A stretch of DNA of 15,286 nt. Origin: Bacteroidales bacterium. Lineage in GTDB: Bacteria; Bacteroidota; Bacteroidia; Bacteroidales; B18-G4. Of this stretch, positions 1 through 7,003 are shown in pieces. The notes under the pieces were generated by a model. It was not told the DNA's origin. It was given only the letters and a program-made list of their open reading frames with translations, and did not search any database. Every line of letters starts with the position of its first letter. Position 1 is the stretch's first letter. Location of the stretch: positions 1 through 15,286 of the forward strand of contig JAUXCL010000035.1 of the NCBI GenBank assembly GCA_030618905.1, written 5' to 3'. The translations under genes were made by a program, and so were the position numbers.

Positions 1-1424
1 CGCTTATCCCCTGTGCAGAAAATGGGCTGGTGCTCTTCTATGAGGACGATAAAGTACTGGAAAACGAAAACAGGAACTGGCATATTGCGCTGTTTGACAA
101 GCAGTTACAGGAGTCATGGGTTCAGATAAGTGAGTTGAATAAAGGCATGAGTTATTTTCATTATGCCCTCTCAGAGGATATACTCTATCTTTTTTTCTTT
201 TCTGTAGAGAAAAAGAAGTCAGATGAAGCAGATTTTCAAATCCTGAGAATTCAACTGAGCGATGGAAATATGACCTTACGTGAAGGATTCAATCCGGACA
301 AATCAGAACCCACAGAATTTAAAATTATCAATGACAAAGCATGGATTGGTATTGCCCATAGGAATAGTGGAGCGCAATTGAATATTACAGACCTGAATAC
401 AGGTGTACGAATTGAAGTTCCCATTGATATTCCTAATCAGAATATTATTTCAGGCATTTTCCATGATGAAGCTAATGCCCGGGTGAATATCGTGGTTCAA
501 AACTTTGATTCAAAGCTGCAAAGTGGTTTATATTTTCAAACATATGATTTAAATGGAAACCTGAAACGTAGCGCTGAGATTAAACCTGCCTTGAATGAGC
601 GATACCTGAATACGGCTGAGCTGATCTCGAGAGATCAGGATATATACGCGCTGGGAACCTATAATGCTGAACGGGGGAAAGTCCCTTATGAAGGGGAGGA
701 CGGACTGCCACAATCTGCGGGCTTTTTCATTGCCAAATTTGAAGGGAATAAGCAGGTATTTATCAATTATTATAATTTCCTGGAGTTTGAAAACTTGTAT
801 AACTCCCTCAGTGGGAAGGATATCATGAAAGTCAGGAAGAAAGCGGAGAAGCAAAAAGATAAGGGATCTGAGTATTCTTTGAACTATAACTTACTTTTAC
901 ACCCTGCAATGGTGGATCAGGATCATTTAATCCTGTTGGCAGAAGCACTTTACCCTGAGTACAGGACGGTTACCAATATGTACTATGATTATTATGGTCG
1001 TTTGATGCCACAGACCTATACGGTATTTGAAGGCTATAAATATTTCAATGGGATCATTGCGGCATTCGACAAGGAAGGAACATTAGTGTGGGATAATGAT
1101 ATCGAAATCTGGAATGTATTGACATTCGATCTGGAGAAATACCTGAATGCATATGTCCAGGGAAGAGAGCTCGCCCTGTTTTATAGTTGGGAAGGAAAGA
1201 TAAATTATAAAATTATTGATCTTGACCTTCAAACAAGCGATGCCGACCAGGTGAACCTTGAACTAAAATATAAGAAGGATAAGGTGCTGGAAGAAGTAGG
1301 AAGCAGAATTCTTCACTGGTATGATAATTATTTTATCTGCTTTGGCTATCAGGAAATTAAGAACAATTCCCTGTCGAAAAGTAAAAGATCGGTTTTTTAC
1401 GTGAATAAGGTTGCATTTCAATAG
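1..1424 (+). CDS. Unrecognised protein, 5' end cut by the window edge
   Basis: The reading frame is open from base 3 to the TAG at 1422-1424 and continues off the left edge, so the gene is partial; a GTG at 30 is only the first start-like codon and is probably internal. About 474 residues are visible. I do not recognise the family. The visible part is rich in short beta-strand-like stretches alternating with turns (repeated patterns such as a hydrophobic strand, then DLNTG or DLNGN, then another strand), which would suit a beta-propeller or similar all-beta fold; this is inference only. There is no membrane segment in the visible part; any signal peptide would lie upstream. It ends 5 bp before the methyltransferase gene, so the two are probably co-transcribed. 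Confidence 0.75.
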   Translation, partial: LIPCAENGLVLFYEDDKVLENENRNWHIALFDKQLQESWVQISELNKGMSYFHYALSEDILYLFFFSVEKKKSDEADFQILRIQLSDGNMTLREGFNPDKSEPTEFKIINDKAWIGIAHRNSGAQLNITDLNTGVRIEVPIDIPNQNIISGIFHDEANARVNIVVQNFDSKLQSGLYFQTYDLNGNLKRSAEIKPALNERYLNTAELISRDQDIYALGTYNAERGKVPYEGEDGLPQSAGFFIAKFEGNKQVFINYYNFLEFENLYNSLSGKDIMKVRKKAEKQKDKGSEYSLNYNLLLHPAMVDQDHLILLAEALYPEYRTVTNMYYDYYGRLMPQTYTVFEGYKYFNGIIAAFDKEGTLVWDNDIEIWNVLTFDLEKYLNAYVQGRELALFYSWEGKINYKIIDLDLQTSDADQVNLELKYKKDKVLEEVGSRILHWYDNYFICFGYQEIKNNSLSKSKRSVFYVNKVAFQ

Positions 1425-1429
1425 TTTCC

Positions 1430-2221
1430 ATGAGCAGATCTCAATTATTAATAGATTATTTTGACTATACGATCCGTTCCAGGGGTAAGTTCAGTGTACA
1501 TTCCCCTTTTGTATACCAGTTTTATACGGATATTATCCGGGACAATAATCATCAGGAGGCCTACAAGGACATTGAAGATGTGTTTCAGGTTTTAAAATCC
1601 AGGAAGCAACTCATTGAAGTTACCGATTTTGGTGCCAATAGCGGAGGAAGGCCATACCAGATGAGTTATGAGAATGTGGGCTCCCTGGCAAAATCCTCTG
1701 CTGTCCGCCCTCGTGTTGGCAGGCTTCTGCATCGTATTGCACGTTGGTCTCAGGCCGATAGTATCCTGGAACTCGGGACCTCATTTGGTATAAGTACCAT
1801 GTACCTTGCCAGCGGTGCTTCAAAGGCCAAAGTGCATACACTTGAAGGTTGTTCGGCCAGGGCAACAAAAGCGATCATGAATTTCGATAAACTGGGCCTG
1901 GGCAATATTCAGGTCCATATCGGGCAGTTTGATATCCTGCTGAATAAGGTAATTTCCGGGATGGATAAGATTGACATATTATTCCTTGATGGGAATCACC
2001 GCCAGGGGCCAACCATCAAATATTTCGAATCCTGTGCAGAAAAAGCCACAAATGACAGTATTTTTATTATCGATGATATACGCTGGTCGAATGGGATGAA
2101 AAAGGCCTGGGAGGCCATCAAAAAGCACCCCGGGGTTACGGTCAGTATCGACTTGTTTAGCCTGGGGATCGTGTTTTTTAGAAAAGAATCTTCAAGGCAA
2201 GATTTTTTACTTAAGTTCTAA
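1430..2221 (+). CDS. Class I SAM-dependent methyltransferase (O-methyltransferase-like)
   Basis: A 263-residue Rossmann-fold methyltransferase. The SAM-binding motif I is ELGTSFG at residues 114-120, the acidic residue ending strand beta-2 is E139 (HTLEG), and FLDGNH at 185-190 followed by IIDDIRW at 213-219 matches the Methyltransf_24 / O-methyltransferase type, in which these acidic residues often help bind a metal. The N-terminal segment (HSPFVYQFYTDII, residues 24-36) is an extension that I associate with Bacteroidota homologues. The substrate is unknown. The ATG at 1430 is 5 bp after the upstream stop, with no clear Shine-Dalgarno, so translation is probably coupled to the preceding gene. 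No signal peptide or membrane segment, so cytoplasmic. Confidence 0.85.
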   Translation: MSRSQLLIDYFDYTIRSRGKFSVHSPFVYQFYTDIIRDNNHQEAYKDIEDVFQVLKSRKQLIEVTDFGANSGGRPYQMSYENVGSLAKSSAVRPRVGRLLHRIARWSQADSILELGTSFGISTMYLASGASKAKVHTLEGCSARATKAIMNFDKLGLGNIQVHIGQFDILLNKVISGMDKIDILFLDGNHRQGPTIKYFESCAEKATNDSIFIIDDIRWSNGMKKAWEAIKKHPGVTVSIDLFSLGIVFFRKESSRQDFLLKF

Positions 2222-2230
2222 TATTTATTT

Positions 2231-2238
2231 TACTTTTG
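2231..2238 (+). promoter_or_regulatory. Bacteroidota -7 promoter element for the ABC ATPase gene
   Basis: TACTTTTG is an exact match to the Bacteroidota -7 consensus TAnnTTTG and ends 20 bp before the ATG at 2259. The -33 region (about 2203-2211) is T-rich but has no clean TTG, so the call rests on the -7 box and its position. Confidence 0.5.
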
Positions 2239-2258
2239 TATCTATACACCTAATAATT

Positions 2259-2972
2259 ATGAGTCAAGAGGTTATACGATTGATAGATATTACCAGACAT
2301 TTCCAGGTTGGTACTGAAATTGTGCGGGCTTTACAATCCATCACCCTGACTATCAACAATAATGAGTTTGTTGCTTTAATGGGACCCTCAGGCTCCGGAA
2401 AATCAACGCTGATGAACCTTCTTGGTTGCCTGGATACGCCAACATCCGGCGAGTATTATCTGAATAGTAAGGATGTCAGCAAACTTGGAGATAATGAACT
2501 TGCTGAGATCAGGAATCATGAAATTGGTTTTATTTTTCAGACTTTTAATTTGCTGCCAAGGTCGACGGCCCTGGAAAATGTTACCTTGCCCCTCATCTAT
2601 GCGGGATTCAATAAAGTCGACAGAATTGACAGGGCTGAAGAGGTGCTTGGTCATGTTCAATTGTCTGACAGGATGAACCATAAGCCCAATGAGCTTTCCG
2701 GAGGACAAAGGCAACGTGTGGCCATTGCAAGGGCTTTGGTTAATAAGCCCTCCATTTTGTTGGCAGATGAGCCAACCGGTAACCTGGATTCAAAGACATC
2801 CCTCGAGATCATGGAATTACTGGAAGAGATCCATGAAGCAGGAAATACCATTATTGTGGTTACCCATGAAGAAGACATTGCTCACCGTGCGCACAGGATC
2901 ATCCGCTTGATTGATGGAAAAATTGCATCTGACGAGGTAAATACTCCTGTTAAAACAACAACAATCAAATAG
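2259..2972 (+). CDS. ABC transporter ATP-binding protein, LolD/MacB type
   Basis: A 237-residue ATPase subunit with every nucleotide-binding motif intact: Walker A GPSGSGKS at 42-49, Q-loop Q94, signature LSGGQ at 146-150, Walker B ILLADE at 166-171 and H-loop H203. The wording GSGKSTLMNLLGCLD and ADEPTGNLD is typical of the LolD/MacB/FtsE group, which works with FtsX/MacB-type permeases in lipoprotein release or efflux. It would sit on the inner face of the cytoplasmic membrane. No permease gene is adjacent on either side, so its partner must be elsewhere. A good -7 promoter box lies 20 bp upstream, and the next gene begins 43 bp downstream. Confidence 0.93.
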   Translation: MSQEVIRLIDITRHFQVGTEIVRALQSITLTINNNEFVALMGPSGSGKSTLMNLLGCLDTPTSGEYYLNSKDVSKLGDNELAEIRNHEIGFIFQTFNLLPRSTALENVTLPLIYAGFNKVDRIDRAEEVLGHVQLSDRMNHKPNELSGGQRQRVAIARALVNKPSILLADEPTGNLDSKTSLEIMELLEEIHEAGNTIIVVTHEEDIAHRAHRIIRLIDGKIASDEVNTPVKTTTIK

Positions 2973-3015
2973 TAATTCCAGGAAGTGTTAAGTGCAGTGA
3001 TATATTTTCAATATA

Positions 3016-3579
3016 ATGGATTCAGGGCATAAAATATACACCAAAGGTGGTGACCTGGGGCAAACATCCCTATTGGGGGGTACACGTGTATCAAAATCAA
3101 ATCAACGGGTTGAAGCATATGGTACCGTTGATGAGCTAAACAGTCATATTGGCCTGATCAGGGACCAGGATATCGATGAACATGTGAAAAATGTGCTGTT
3201 GGAAATCCAGGACAGATTATTTACCCTGGAATCCAATCTGGCCAGGGACCCTCAAAAAGACATTCCGGGAGAACTTCCGCAACTCAGTGAGAATGATGTG
3301 CTTATGCTTGAAAAGGAAATTGATTCCATGAACCTGGATCTTGAGCCTCTTTCTTCATTTATCTTACCCGGCGGTCACCCTGTCGTTTCATATTGCCATA
3401 TTACCAGATGTGTATGCAGGCGGGCCGAACGTGTCACCATCAAATTGAACGAAGAAAGTCCTGTTGATTCATTGGACATTAAATACTTAAATAGGTTGTC
3501 TGATTACCTTTTTATACTTGGGCGAAAGTTATCTAAAGATTTCAATGCTTCTGAAACCCCTTGGGACCCTAAGGTTTAG
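3016..3579 (+). CDS. pduO: Cob(I)yrinic acid a,c-diamide / cob(I)alamin adenosyltransferase, PduO type
   Basis: A 187-residue protein, the usual length for the single-domain PduO/MMAB family, which moves the adenosyl group from ATP to cob(I)alamin to make coenzyme B12. The N-terminal ATP-binding segment KIYTKGGDLGQTSLLGG is at residues 6-22, followed by RVEAYGTVDELNS at 31-43. FILPGG is at 115-120, the CRRAERV motif with the conserved Arg/Glu pair at 134-140, and the C-terminal YLNRLSDYLFILGR helix at 157-170. All hallmark residues seem present, so the enzyme should be active. It is cytoplasmic. It follows the ABC ATPase by 43 bp and may share its transcript; no B12 riboswitch is visible upstream. 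Confidence 0.95.
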   Translation: MDSGHKIYTKGGDLGQTSLLGGTRVSKSNQRVEAYGTVDELNSHIGLIRDQDIDEHVKNVLLEIQDRLFTLESNLARDPQKDIPGELPQLSENDVLMLEKEIDSMNLDLEPLSSFILPGGHPVVSYCHITRCVCRRAERVTIKLNEESPVDSLDIKYLNRLSDYLFILGRKLSKDFNASETPWDPKV

Positions 3580-3607
3580 CGCTTTATCTCCATCCTGAAT
3601 TTTTTAC

Positions 3608-3637
3608 TTGACTTTTATGTAAAATGGATTATTTTTG
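3608..3637 (+). promoter_or_regulatory. Bacteroidota-type promoter for the DUF2795 gene
   Basis: TTG at 3608-3610, a 19-bp spacer, then TATTTTTG at 3630-3637. Both boxes and the spacing match the Bacteroidota sigma factor consensus (TTG, 17-23 bp, TAnnTTTG), and the -7 box ends 26 bp before the ATG at 3664. This is the best promoter in the window. Confidence 0.7.
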
Positions 3638-3663
3638 CAGAAAATAACTAAGCATTTTAGAAT

Positions 3664-3885
3664 ATGTACTGGACATTAGAATTGGCTTCAAAATTAGAGG
3701 ATGCACCGTGGCCATGTACAAAAGATGAATTAATTGACTTTAGCATACGTTCAGGTGCACCTCAGGAAGTTATCGAAAATCTTCGTGAGATTGAAGACGA
3801 GGGGGAAATGTACGAAAGTATTGAAGATATATGGCCGGATTATCCTACGAAAGAAGATTTCTTCTTCCATGAAGATGAATACTAA
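3664..3885 (+). CDS. DUF2795 domain-containing protein
   Basis: A 73-residue, very acidic protein starting MYWTLELASKLEDAPWPCTK. The pattern of an N-terminal helix, a WP-C-TKDELIDFSIRSGAP segment and a C-terminal acidic tail with IEDIWPDYPTKEDF matches DUF2795 proteins of Bacteroidota, which are small, conserved and of unknown function. The family's helical fold and acidity suggest a protein- or nucleic-acid-associated role, but that is inference. It has its own well-formed promoter at 3608-3637, unlike the genes before it. Its TAA stop (3883-3885) directly abuts the stop codon of rsmD on the other strand. Confidence 0.88.
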   Translation: MYWTLELASKLEDAPWPCTKDELIDFSIRSGAPQEVIENLREIEDEGEMYESIEDIWPDYPTKEDFFFHEDEY

Positions 3886-4416
3886 TTAAGAAAAGAAACT
3901 AAAGTTCACCTTTGAGTATTTTCTATGCTGATCAAATCGCTCATGCGATGAAAAATCAATGTCAGCGGGATGTTCAACAATTAACCTGCCTCCCTCTTTA
4001 AGTAGTTGGTTCATAAAAACAAGATCTGGGATATTATCTATTCCTTCCATATCATAAGGTGGATCCGCGAAAATAATGTCAAATTTTCGGTTCATTTGTT
4101 CAAGTACCATGAAAACATTGCCTTTAATCGTTTTGATCTGGGTCATATCCAGTTTGCCGGCAGTGTCGGTAATAAACTTAACGCAAGCATAGTTGACATC
4201 CACTGCTAAAACACTGTGTGCTCCACGCGAAGCAAATTCATAGGAGATTGATCCGGTACCTGCAAACAGATCCAGAATTTCGAGTTCCTCTATATCGAAT
4301 TGATTGTGCAGGATATTAAAAAGACTTTCCTTTGCCAGGTCAGTAGTAGGCCTGACCGGCAGATTTTTCGGCGCATGTATTTTTCGCCCCCGATGGGATC
4401 CACTTATGATTCGCAC
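3886..4416 (-). CDS. rsmD: 16S rRNA (guanine(966)-N(2))-methyltransferase RsmD
   Basis: A 176-residue protein with the full RsmD layout: N-terminal RIISGSHRGRKI (2-13), the RPTTDLAKESLFNIL helix (22-36), SAM motif I LDLFAGTGSISYE (48-60) and catalytic motif IV DPPY (118-121). The enzyme methylates N2 of G966 in 16S rRNA on the assembling small subunit. The start is GTG at 4414-4416; it is supported because the canonical RIISG follows at once and no ATG lies nearby. The gene overlaps the 3' end of the DUF3822 gene by 13 bp, indicating coupled translation. Its stop touches that of the convergent DUF2795 gene. Confidence 0.95.
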   Translation of the reverse strand: MRIISGSHRGRKIHAPKNLPVRPTTDLAKESLFNILHNQFDIEELEILDLFAGTGSISYEFASRGAHSVLAVDVNYACVKFITDTAGKLDMTQIKTIKGNVFMVLEQMNRKFDIIFADPPYDMEGIDNIPDLVFMNQLLKEGGRLIVEHPADIDFSSHERFDQHRKYSKVNFSFFS

Positions 4417-5270
4417 TGGCTCAGGCTAAGCAAGGAGAAGAAGCGATGTTTTGGTATGTCAGCAGGCCTTTTGCTCAACTGATCATCAACTGATCCGGCC
4501 ATCACACCCAGTTGGGCCAAATATTGTTCCAGAAGACGGTATTCAGCCATGGTACTATCAATTTGTCCCAGCAGAATAACCGGAATCTGTTTCGTGTCGA
4601 GCTTCAAATGATCTGCTACGTGCAGGATATGGTAAAGGATGTCTTCCCTGGTTTTATTCCGGAATGATTTGCAGAACTGCAGTTTCAGATCCTTAAAATA
4701 CAATATATCTATAGCATTGGTTCTGAAATTGACGAACAGGCCTGCTTCTCCAGGTTGTTGTTGAAGGTGTCTGGCAAGGGAATCTGCTAAAACACTGATG
4801 TGATGTCTGATATTTGGAGATGGAAAATAATCCTCCACCATCATCTTGTCGGCGACAGGTATGGCGTAAGCATTATAGATTTTAAGCGAAGTGACAGGGT
4901 CGCTGAAATAGCTGAATTCCAATTCAGCCAGCATTTCCTGGTTGAGGTTTATATATTCTTTGAGACTTTTTTCTTCGAACAATGGAGTTGGGATCAAAGA
5001 AAAGTAATCGTTTTCAAAGATGACTTTTACAGCTTTAAATTTTTTTCCTTTCCATTCTTTGTCTTTAAAAATTTGATCGAGTGCTTTCTGTTGTTTATCA
5101 GGCTCTGAGGAAAATGACTCAAGGGTAACAATTCGTTGAAGACTGCCGTCAAAATATGCATAAGAAATACTTCCCTGCCCCAAATGGACGAGCAATTCAA
5201 TATTATCATTCCTTAGTGGGTCGAATGCATCATCAATGAATTGATGGCTAATAGAAAGCTTGTCAGACAT
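4404..5270 (-). CDS. DUF3822 family protein
   Basis: About 288 residues, recognised as DUF3822 by its N-terminal pattern (SISHQFIDDAF, then ELLVHLGQGSISYAYFDG) and by its position directly before rsmD, an arrangement common in Bacteroidota. Function is unknown; from memory a structural-genomics structure of a family member showed an actin-like ATPase fold, which the repeated short strand-turn segments (for example SYAYFD, GLFVNFRTNAIDILYF) would fit. I start it at the ATG at 5268-5270 (MSDKLSIS) rather than an in-frame TTG at 5291; that leaves 11 bp after the upstream stop, whereas TTG would give a 10-bp overlap. No membrane segment. It overlaps rsmD by 13 bp. Confidence 0.85.
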   Translation of the reverse strand: MSDKLSISHQFIDDAFDPLRNDNIELLVHLGQGSISYAYFDGSLQRIVTLESFSSEPDKQQKALDQIFKDKEWKGKKFKAVKVIFENDYFSLIPTPLFEEKSLKEYINLNQEMLAELEFSYFSDPVTSLKIYNAYAIPVADKMMVEDYFPSPNIRHHISVLADSLARHLQQQPGEAGLFVNFRTNAIDILYFKDLKLQFCKSFRNKTREDILYHILHVADHLKLDTKQIPVILLGQIDSTMAEYRLLEQYLAQLGVMAGSVDDQLSKRPADIPKHRFFSLLSLSQCES

Positions 5271-5281
5271 GGGTTGATTGA

Positions 5282-5881
5282 TTATTCCCAATTGCCGTCA
5301 GTGGAAGGTTCTAACATAGATCCAACTTTGAGTCCGGGAAAATGATCCATGTCTTCTTTGGATTTGATAAGATTGACCACAGATTGGTTATCTAATCCAC
5401 TCAAATAAGTTTTAAACAGGGCAGAGGCTTCGAATACGGCTACCTGTAAACCACCTTTTTTCACCTTACTGGCATCTAATGTAAAAAACTGCCCGCCTGA
5501 AAAAGGAATATACTTCAGGGAATCAATTAAACTCGCTGACCTGTATCTAAATAAGGAGTCTCCAACATTGATGTATCCTATGGTGTCGCTAATGGTCATG
5601 GTAAAAGTGGTATCTTCCGGATCTGCAATGATATTAACCACCGCAATTTCACCGTTTTTCAGGAAATCGATCAGGGTGTCTAAATCAGCAGCATAGACCT
5701 TATAAACTCTTTTGTAAACCAATTGTGTAGACCGGATGTCTTTTAATCTTTGTATCACCTCGGTCTCTCTGATTTCCTTCTTCTTGTTGAACCGAAGTGG
5801 TTGCATAACGCTTTCATAAACAAAATAAGCCAAAACGATGATTATTATTCCCAGGGAGATTTTAAAAATGAGGCTTTTCAT
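5282..5881 (-). CDS. Unrecognised membrane-anchored protein
   Basis: A 199-residue protein with one N-terminal hydrophobic segment (about residues 5-22) and a mostly polar remainder, so probably a single-pass inner-membrane protein with its bulk in the periplasm. After the anchor comes a helical stretch and the pattern YKVYAADLDTLIDFLKNG (60-77), which resembles the region after the anchor in pseudopilin-like proteins (a helix followed by a short Y/LDTLI motif); this is a weak analogy, not an assignment. No lipobox Cys is visible. It is the first gene of the minus-strand run leading to DUF3822 and rsmD, with a -7 box 22 bp upstream. Confidence 0.8.
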   Translation of the reverse strand: MKSLIFKISLGIIIIVLAYFVYESVMQPLRFNKKKEIRETEVIQRLKDIRSTQLVYKRVYKVYAADLDTLIDFLKNGEIAVVNIIADPEDTTFTMTISDTIGYINVGDSLFRYRSASLIDSLKYIPFSGGQFFTLDASKVKKGGLQVAVFEASALFKTYLSGLDNQSVVNLIKSKEDMDHFPGLKVGSMLEPSTDGNWE

Positions 5882-5903
5882 AGCGATGATTTTTGGATAT
5901 GTG

Positions 5904-5911
5904 CAAATTTA
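5904..5911 (-). promoter_or_regulatory. Bacteroidota -7 promoter element for the DUF3822-rsmD run
   Basis: On the minus strand this reads TAAATTTG, an exact TAnnTTTG match, 22 bp before the ATG at 5881. No matching TTG was found about 19 bp further upstream, so only the -7 half is supported. Confidence 0.45.
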
Positions 5912-5969
5912 AAACTTTTTTTATATAATGTTTGATTTTGCTGATTATTTAATACAAAAATTATGCTAG

Positions 5970-6000
5970 ACGTCACGCGTCACACGTCACGCGTCACGAG
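5970..6000. repeat. Heptad tandem repeat, (A/G)CGTCAC x4
   Basis: Four consecutive 7-bp units read ACGTCAC, GCGTCAC, ACGTCAC, GCGTCAC, followed by GAG. On the minus strand this is CTC followed by GTGACG-type heptads, the same unit family as in the repeats at 15045 and 15220 but in the opposite orientation. It lies in the gap between two divergent genes, upstream of the GYD gene's likely promoter. Confidence 0.85.
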
Positions 6001-6016
6001 AATTATGTAAATTCTC
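5998..6016. repeat. Inverted repeat with 7-bp arms
   Basis: GAGAATT (5998-6004) and AATTCTC (6010-6016) are perfect inverse complements around a 5-bp spacer. The left arm overlaps the end of the heptad repeat and the right arm ends one base before a possible -33 TTTG. It could be an operator or just the end of the repeat element. Confidence 0.5.
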
Positions 6017-6047
6017 TTTGAATTCGTATGAAAAATTACTATTTTCA
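6017..6047 (+). promoter_or_regulatory. Possible promoter for the GYD gene
   Basis: TTTG at 6017-6020, a 19-bp spacer, then TATTTTCA at 6040-6047. The spacing matches the Bacteroidota promoter, but the -7 box departs from TAnnTTTG at its last two bases. Confidence 0.35.
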
Positions 6048-6060
6048 AGGAGAAAAATAA

Positions 6061-6066
6061 AGGAGG
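6061..6066 (+). promoter_or_regulatory. Ribosome binding site AGGAGG
   Basis: A perfect AGGAGG, 5 bp before the ATG at 6072. It is the only strong Shine-Dalgarno in the window, which is notable in a phylum that mostly does without, and it decides the start of the GYD gene against an in-frame TTG at 6018. Confidence 0.8.
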
Positions 6067-6071
6067 TCTTT

Positions 6072-6368
6072 ATGCAAACGTATATTTTATTAACAAAATT
6101 GACTCCTGAACTTTTACAAATGATGAAGGATCGCGCCAGGCAGGGTAAAAATTTTATGGAACAGGTAAAAGACAAATGTCCTGAAGTAAAATTTGTTGCA
6201 CATTATGCTTTACTCGGGCAGTATGATTTCATGGATATTTATGAAGCCCCTGATGTTGAAACTGCTGCCAAAGTTTCCATGATCAGCCAGGCAAACGGTG
6301 CATTGCAAGTGGAAAGCCTGCCTGCTATTCCTTACAAAAGGTTCCTGGAGATGATCGATGAGATTTAG
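6072..6368 (+). CDS. GYD domain-containing protein
   Basis: A 98-residue protein starting MQTYILLTKLTPELLQ. It matches the GYD family (a small ferredoxin-like alpha/beta domain): an N-terminal strand YILLTKLT, a central GQYDFMDIYEAPDVETA where the family name motif GYD appears as GQYD, and a C-terminal ALQVESLPAIPYKRF strand. The biochemical role of the family is not known; many members are thought to form dimers through the beta sheet. The start at 6072 is chosen because a perfect AGGAGG lies 5 bp upstream; the frame stays open to a TTG at 6018, but that would put the ribosome site inside the gene. It converges on the HsdR_N gene with a 23-bp gap. Confidence 0.88.
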   Translation: MQTYILLTKLTPELLQMMKDRARQGKNFMEQVKDKCPEVKFVAHYALLGQYDFMDIYEAPDVETAAKVSMISQANGALQVESLPAIPYKRFLEMIDEI

Positions 6369-6391
6369 CGGAGTGCTTCAGTGATCATGGT

Positions 6392-6847
6392 TTAACCTTT
6401 AATCTCACTGTATTTCGGTATGTCATCCAGAAAGGTATAATCATCATTTTCGTAATTGATTTTACAACAATAGTGGTCGATTCCGTTGCTTATGATCATA
6501 TAATCAACCTTCAGTCCCATATTGTACCGGGCTGCCTGGTCGAAAGCATCCTGTGATAAGCTGATTTCTGGCGACTTGCATTCTACGATCAATTTAGGTT
6601 CCCCTTTATTGTTGAATATGACAATATCATAGCGCTTTTGCATCTTTAAGAGCTTCAGCCCTCGCTCAACACTGATCAAAGACAATGGGAAGCCTTTTTC
6701 CTGTACCATGTAATGAATGAAGTGCTGTCGTACCCATTCTTCTTTGGTCAATGCAACATATTTCTTCCTGATGATATCGAAGATCATCAATTTGTCCCCT
6801 GCCTGTTGGATCTTCAGGTCGTATTCGGGAAGGTTTAGTTGCTTCAT
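6392..6847 (-). CDS. Stand-alone type I restriction HsdR N-terminal domain (HSDR_N_2-like) protein
   Basis: A 151-residue protein consisting of just the nuclease-like N-terminal domain of type I restriction HsdR subunits. Visible PD-(D/E)xK elements are D74 in RYDIVIF, E89 and K91 in IVECK, and the QAARY motif (Q104, Y108) that follows in HsdR nucleases; E61 could be the helix glutamate. The catalytic set therefore looks intact. There are no helicase or specificity parts and no hsdM/hsdS nearby, so it is not a complete restriction system. Such solo proteins are common in Bacteroidota and their role is unknown. The ATG at 6845-6847 (MKQLNLPEY) is preferred over an in-frame TTG 12 bp upstream. 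Repeat DNA begins about 10 bp upstream. Confidence 0.85.
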   Translation of the reverse strand: MKQLNLPEYDLKIQQAGDKLMIFDIIRKKYVALTKEEWVRQHFIHYMVQEKGFPLSLISVERGLKLLKMQKRYDIVIFNNKGEPKLIVECKSPEISLSQDAFDQAARYNMGLKVDYMIISNGIDHYCCKINYENDDYTFLDDIPKYSEIKG

Positions 6848-6856
6848 AATTGTTTT

Positions 6857-6960
6857 CAAGACTCAAGTGGAACGAGGTGAAGCCGAGTGACATCCCGCCG
6901 AAGGCGGGGACACAAGACTTAATACTTAATACTCAATACTTAATACTAAATACTCAACAC
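6857..6960. repeat. AT-rich heptad repeat tract with an embedded hairpin segment
   Basis: From 6917 six 7-bp units run head to tail: ACTTAAT, ACTTAAT, ACTCAAT, ACTTAAT, ACTAAAT, ACTCAAC. A CAAGACT unit stands just before them (6914-6920) and another at 6857-6863, on the other side of a stretch of about 50 bp containing a GC hairpin. The tract fills most of the 156-bp gap between the end of the export operon and the HsdR_N gene. Confidence 0.8.
6894..6908 (-). terminator. GC-rich hairpin, possible terminator of the lanthipeptide operon
   Basis: CCCGCC (6894-6899) and GGCGGG (6903-6908) form a perfect 6-bp stem with a 3-base loop. It lies about 95 bp beyond the last stop of the minus-strand operon. 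There is no T-tract after the stem on the minus strand, so it is not a classical Rho-independent terminator; it may equally be part of the repeat element. Confidence 0.3.
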
Positions 6961-7003
6961 TCCGAACACAAGATAGGAATATTTTGAGATGGATAGTATG
7001 GTT

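Noticed and set aside
2960..3015. A cobalamin riboswitch before the adenosyltransferase gene
   Set aside because: The gap is only 43 bp, far too short for the B12 aptamer, and no B12-box-like sequence was seen.
5970..6000. CRISPR-like short repeats (also at 6917-6960)
   Set aside because: The units are only 7 bp, directly head to tail without unique spacers, and there are no cas genes.
6392..6847. A type I restriction-modification system
   Set aside because: Only the nuclease-like N-terminal domain is present; no helicase region, hsdM or hsdS is nearby.
6666..6893. A 75-codon minus-strand frame starting at the hairpin near 6893 as a candidate lanthipeptide precursor
   Set aside because: It runs in another frame across the HsdR_N gene, has no leader-like N-terminus or double glycine before a Cys/Ser/Thr-rich end, and its start lies in repeat DNA.
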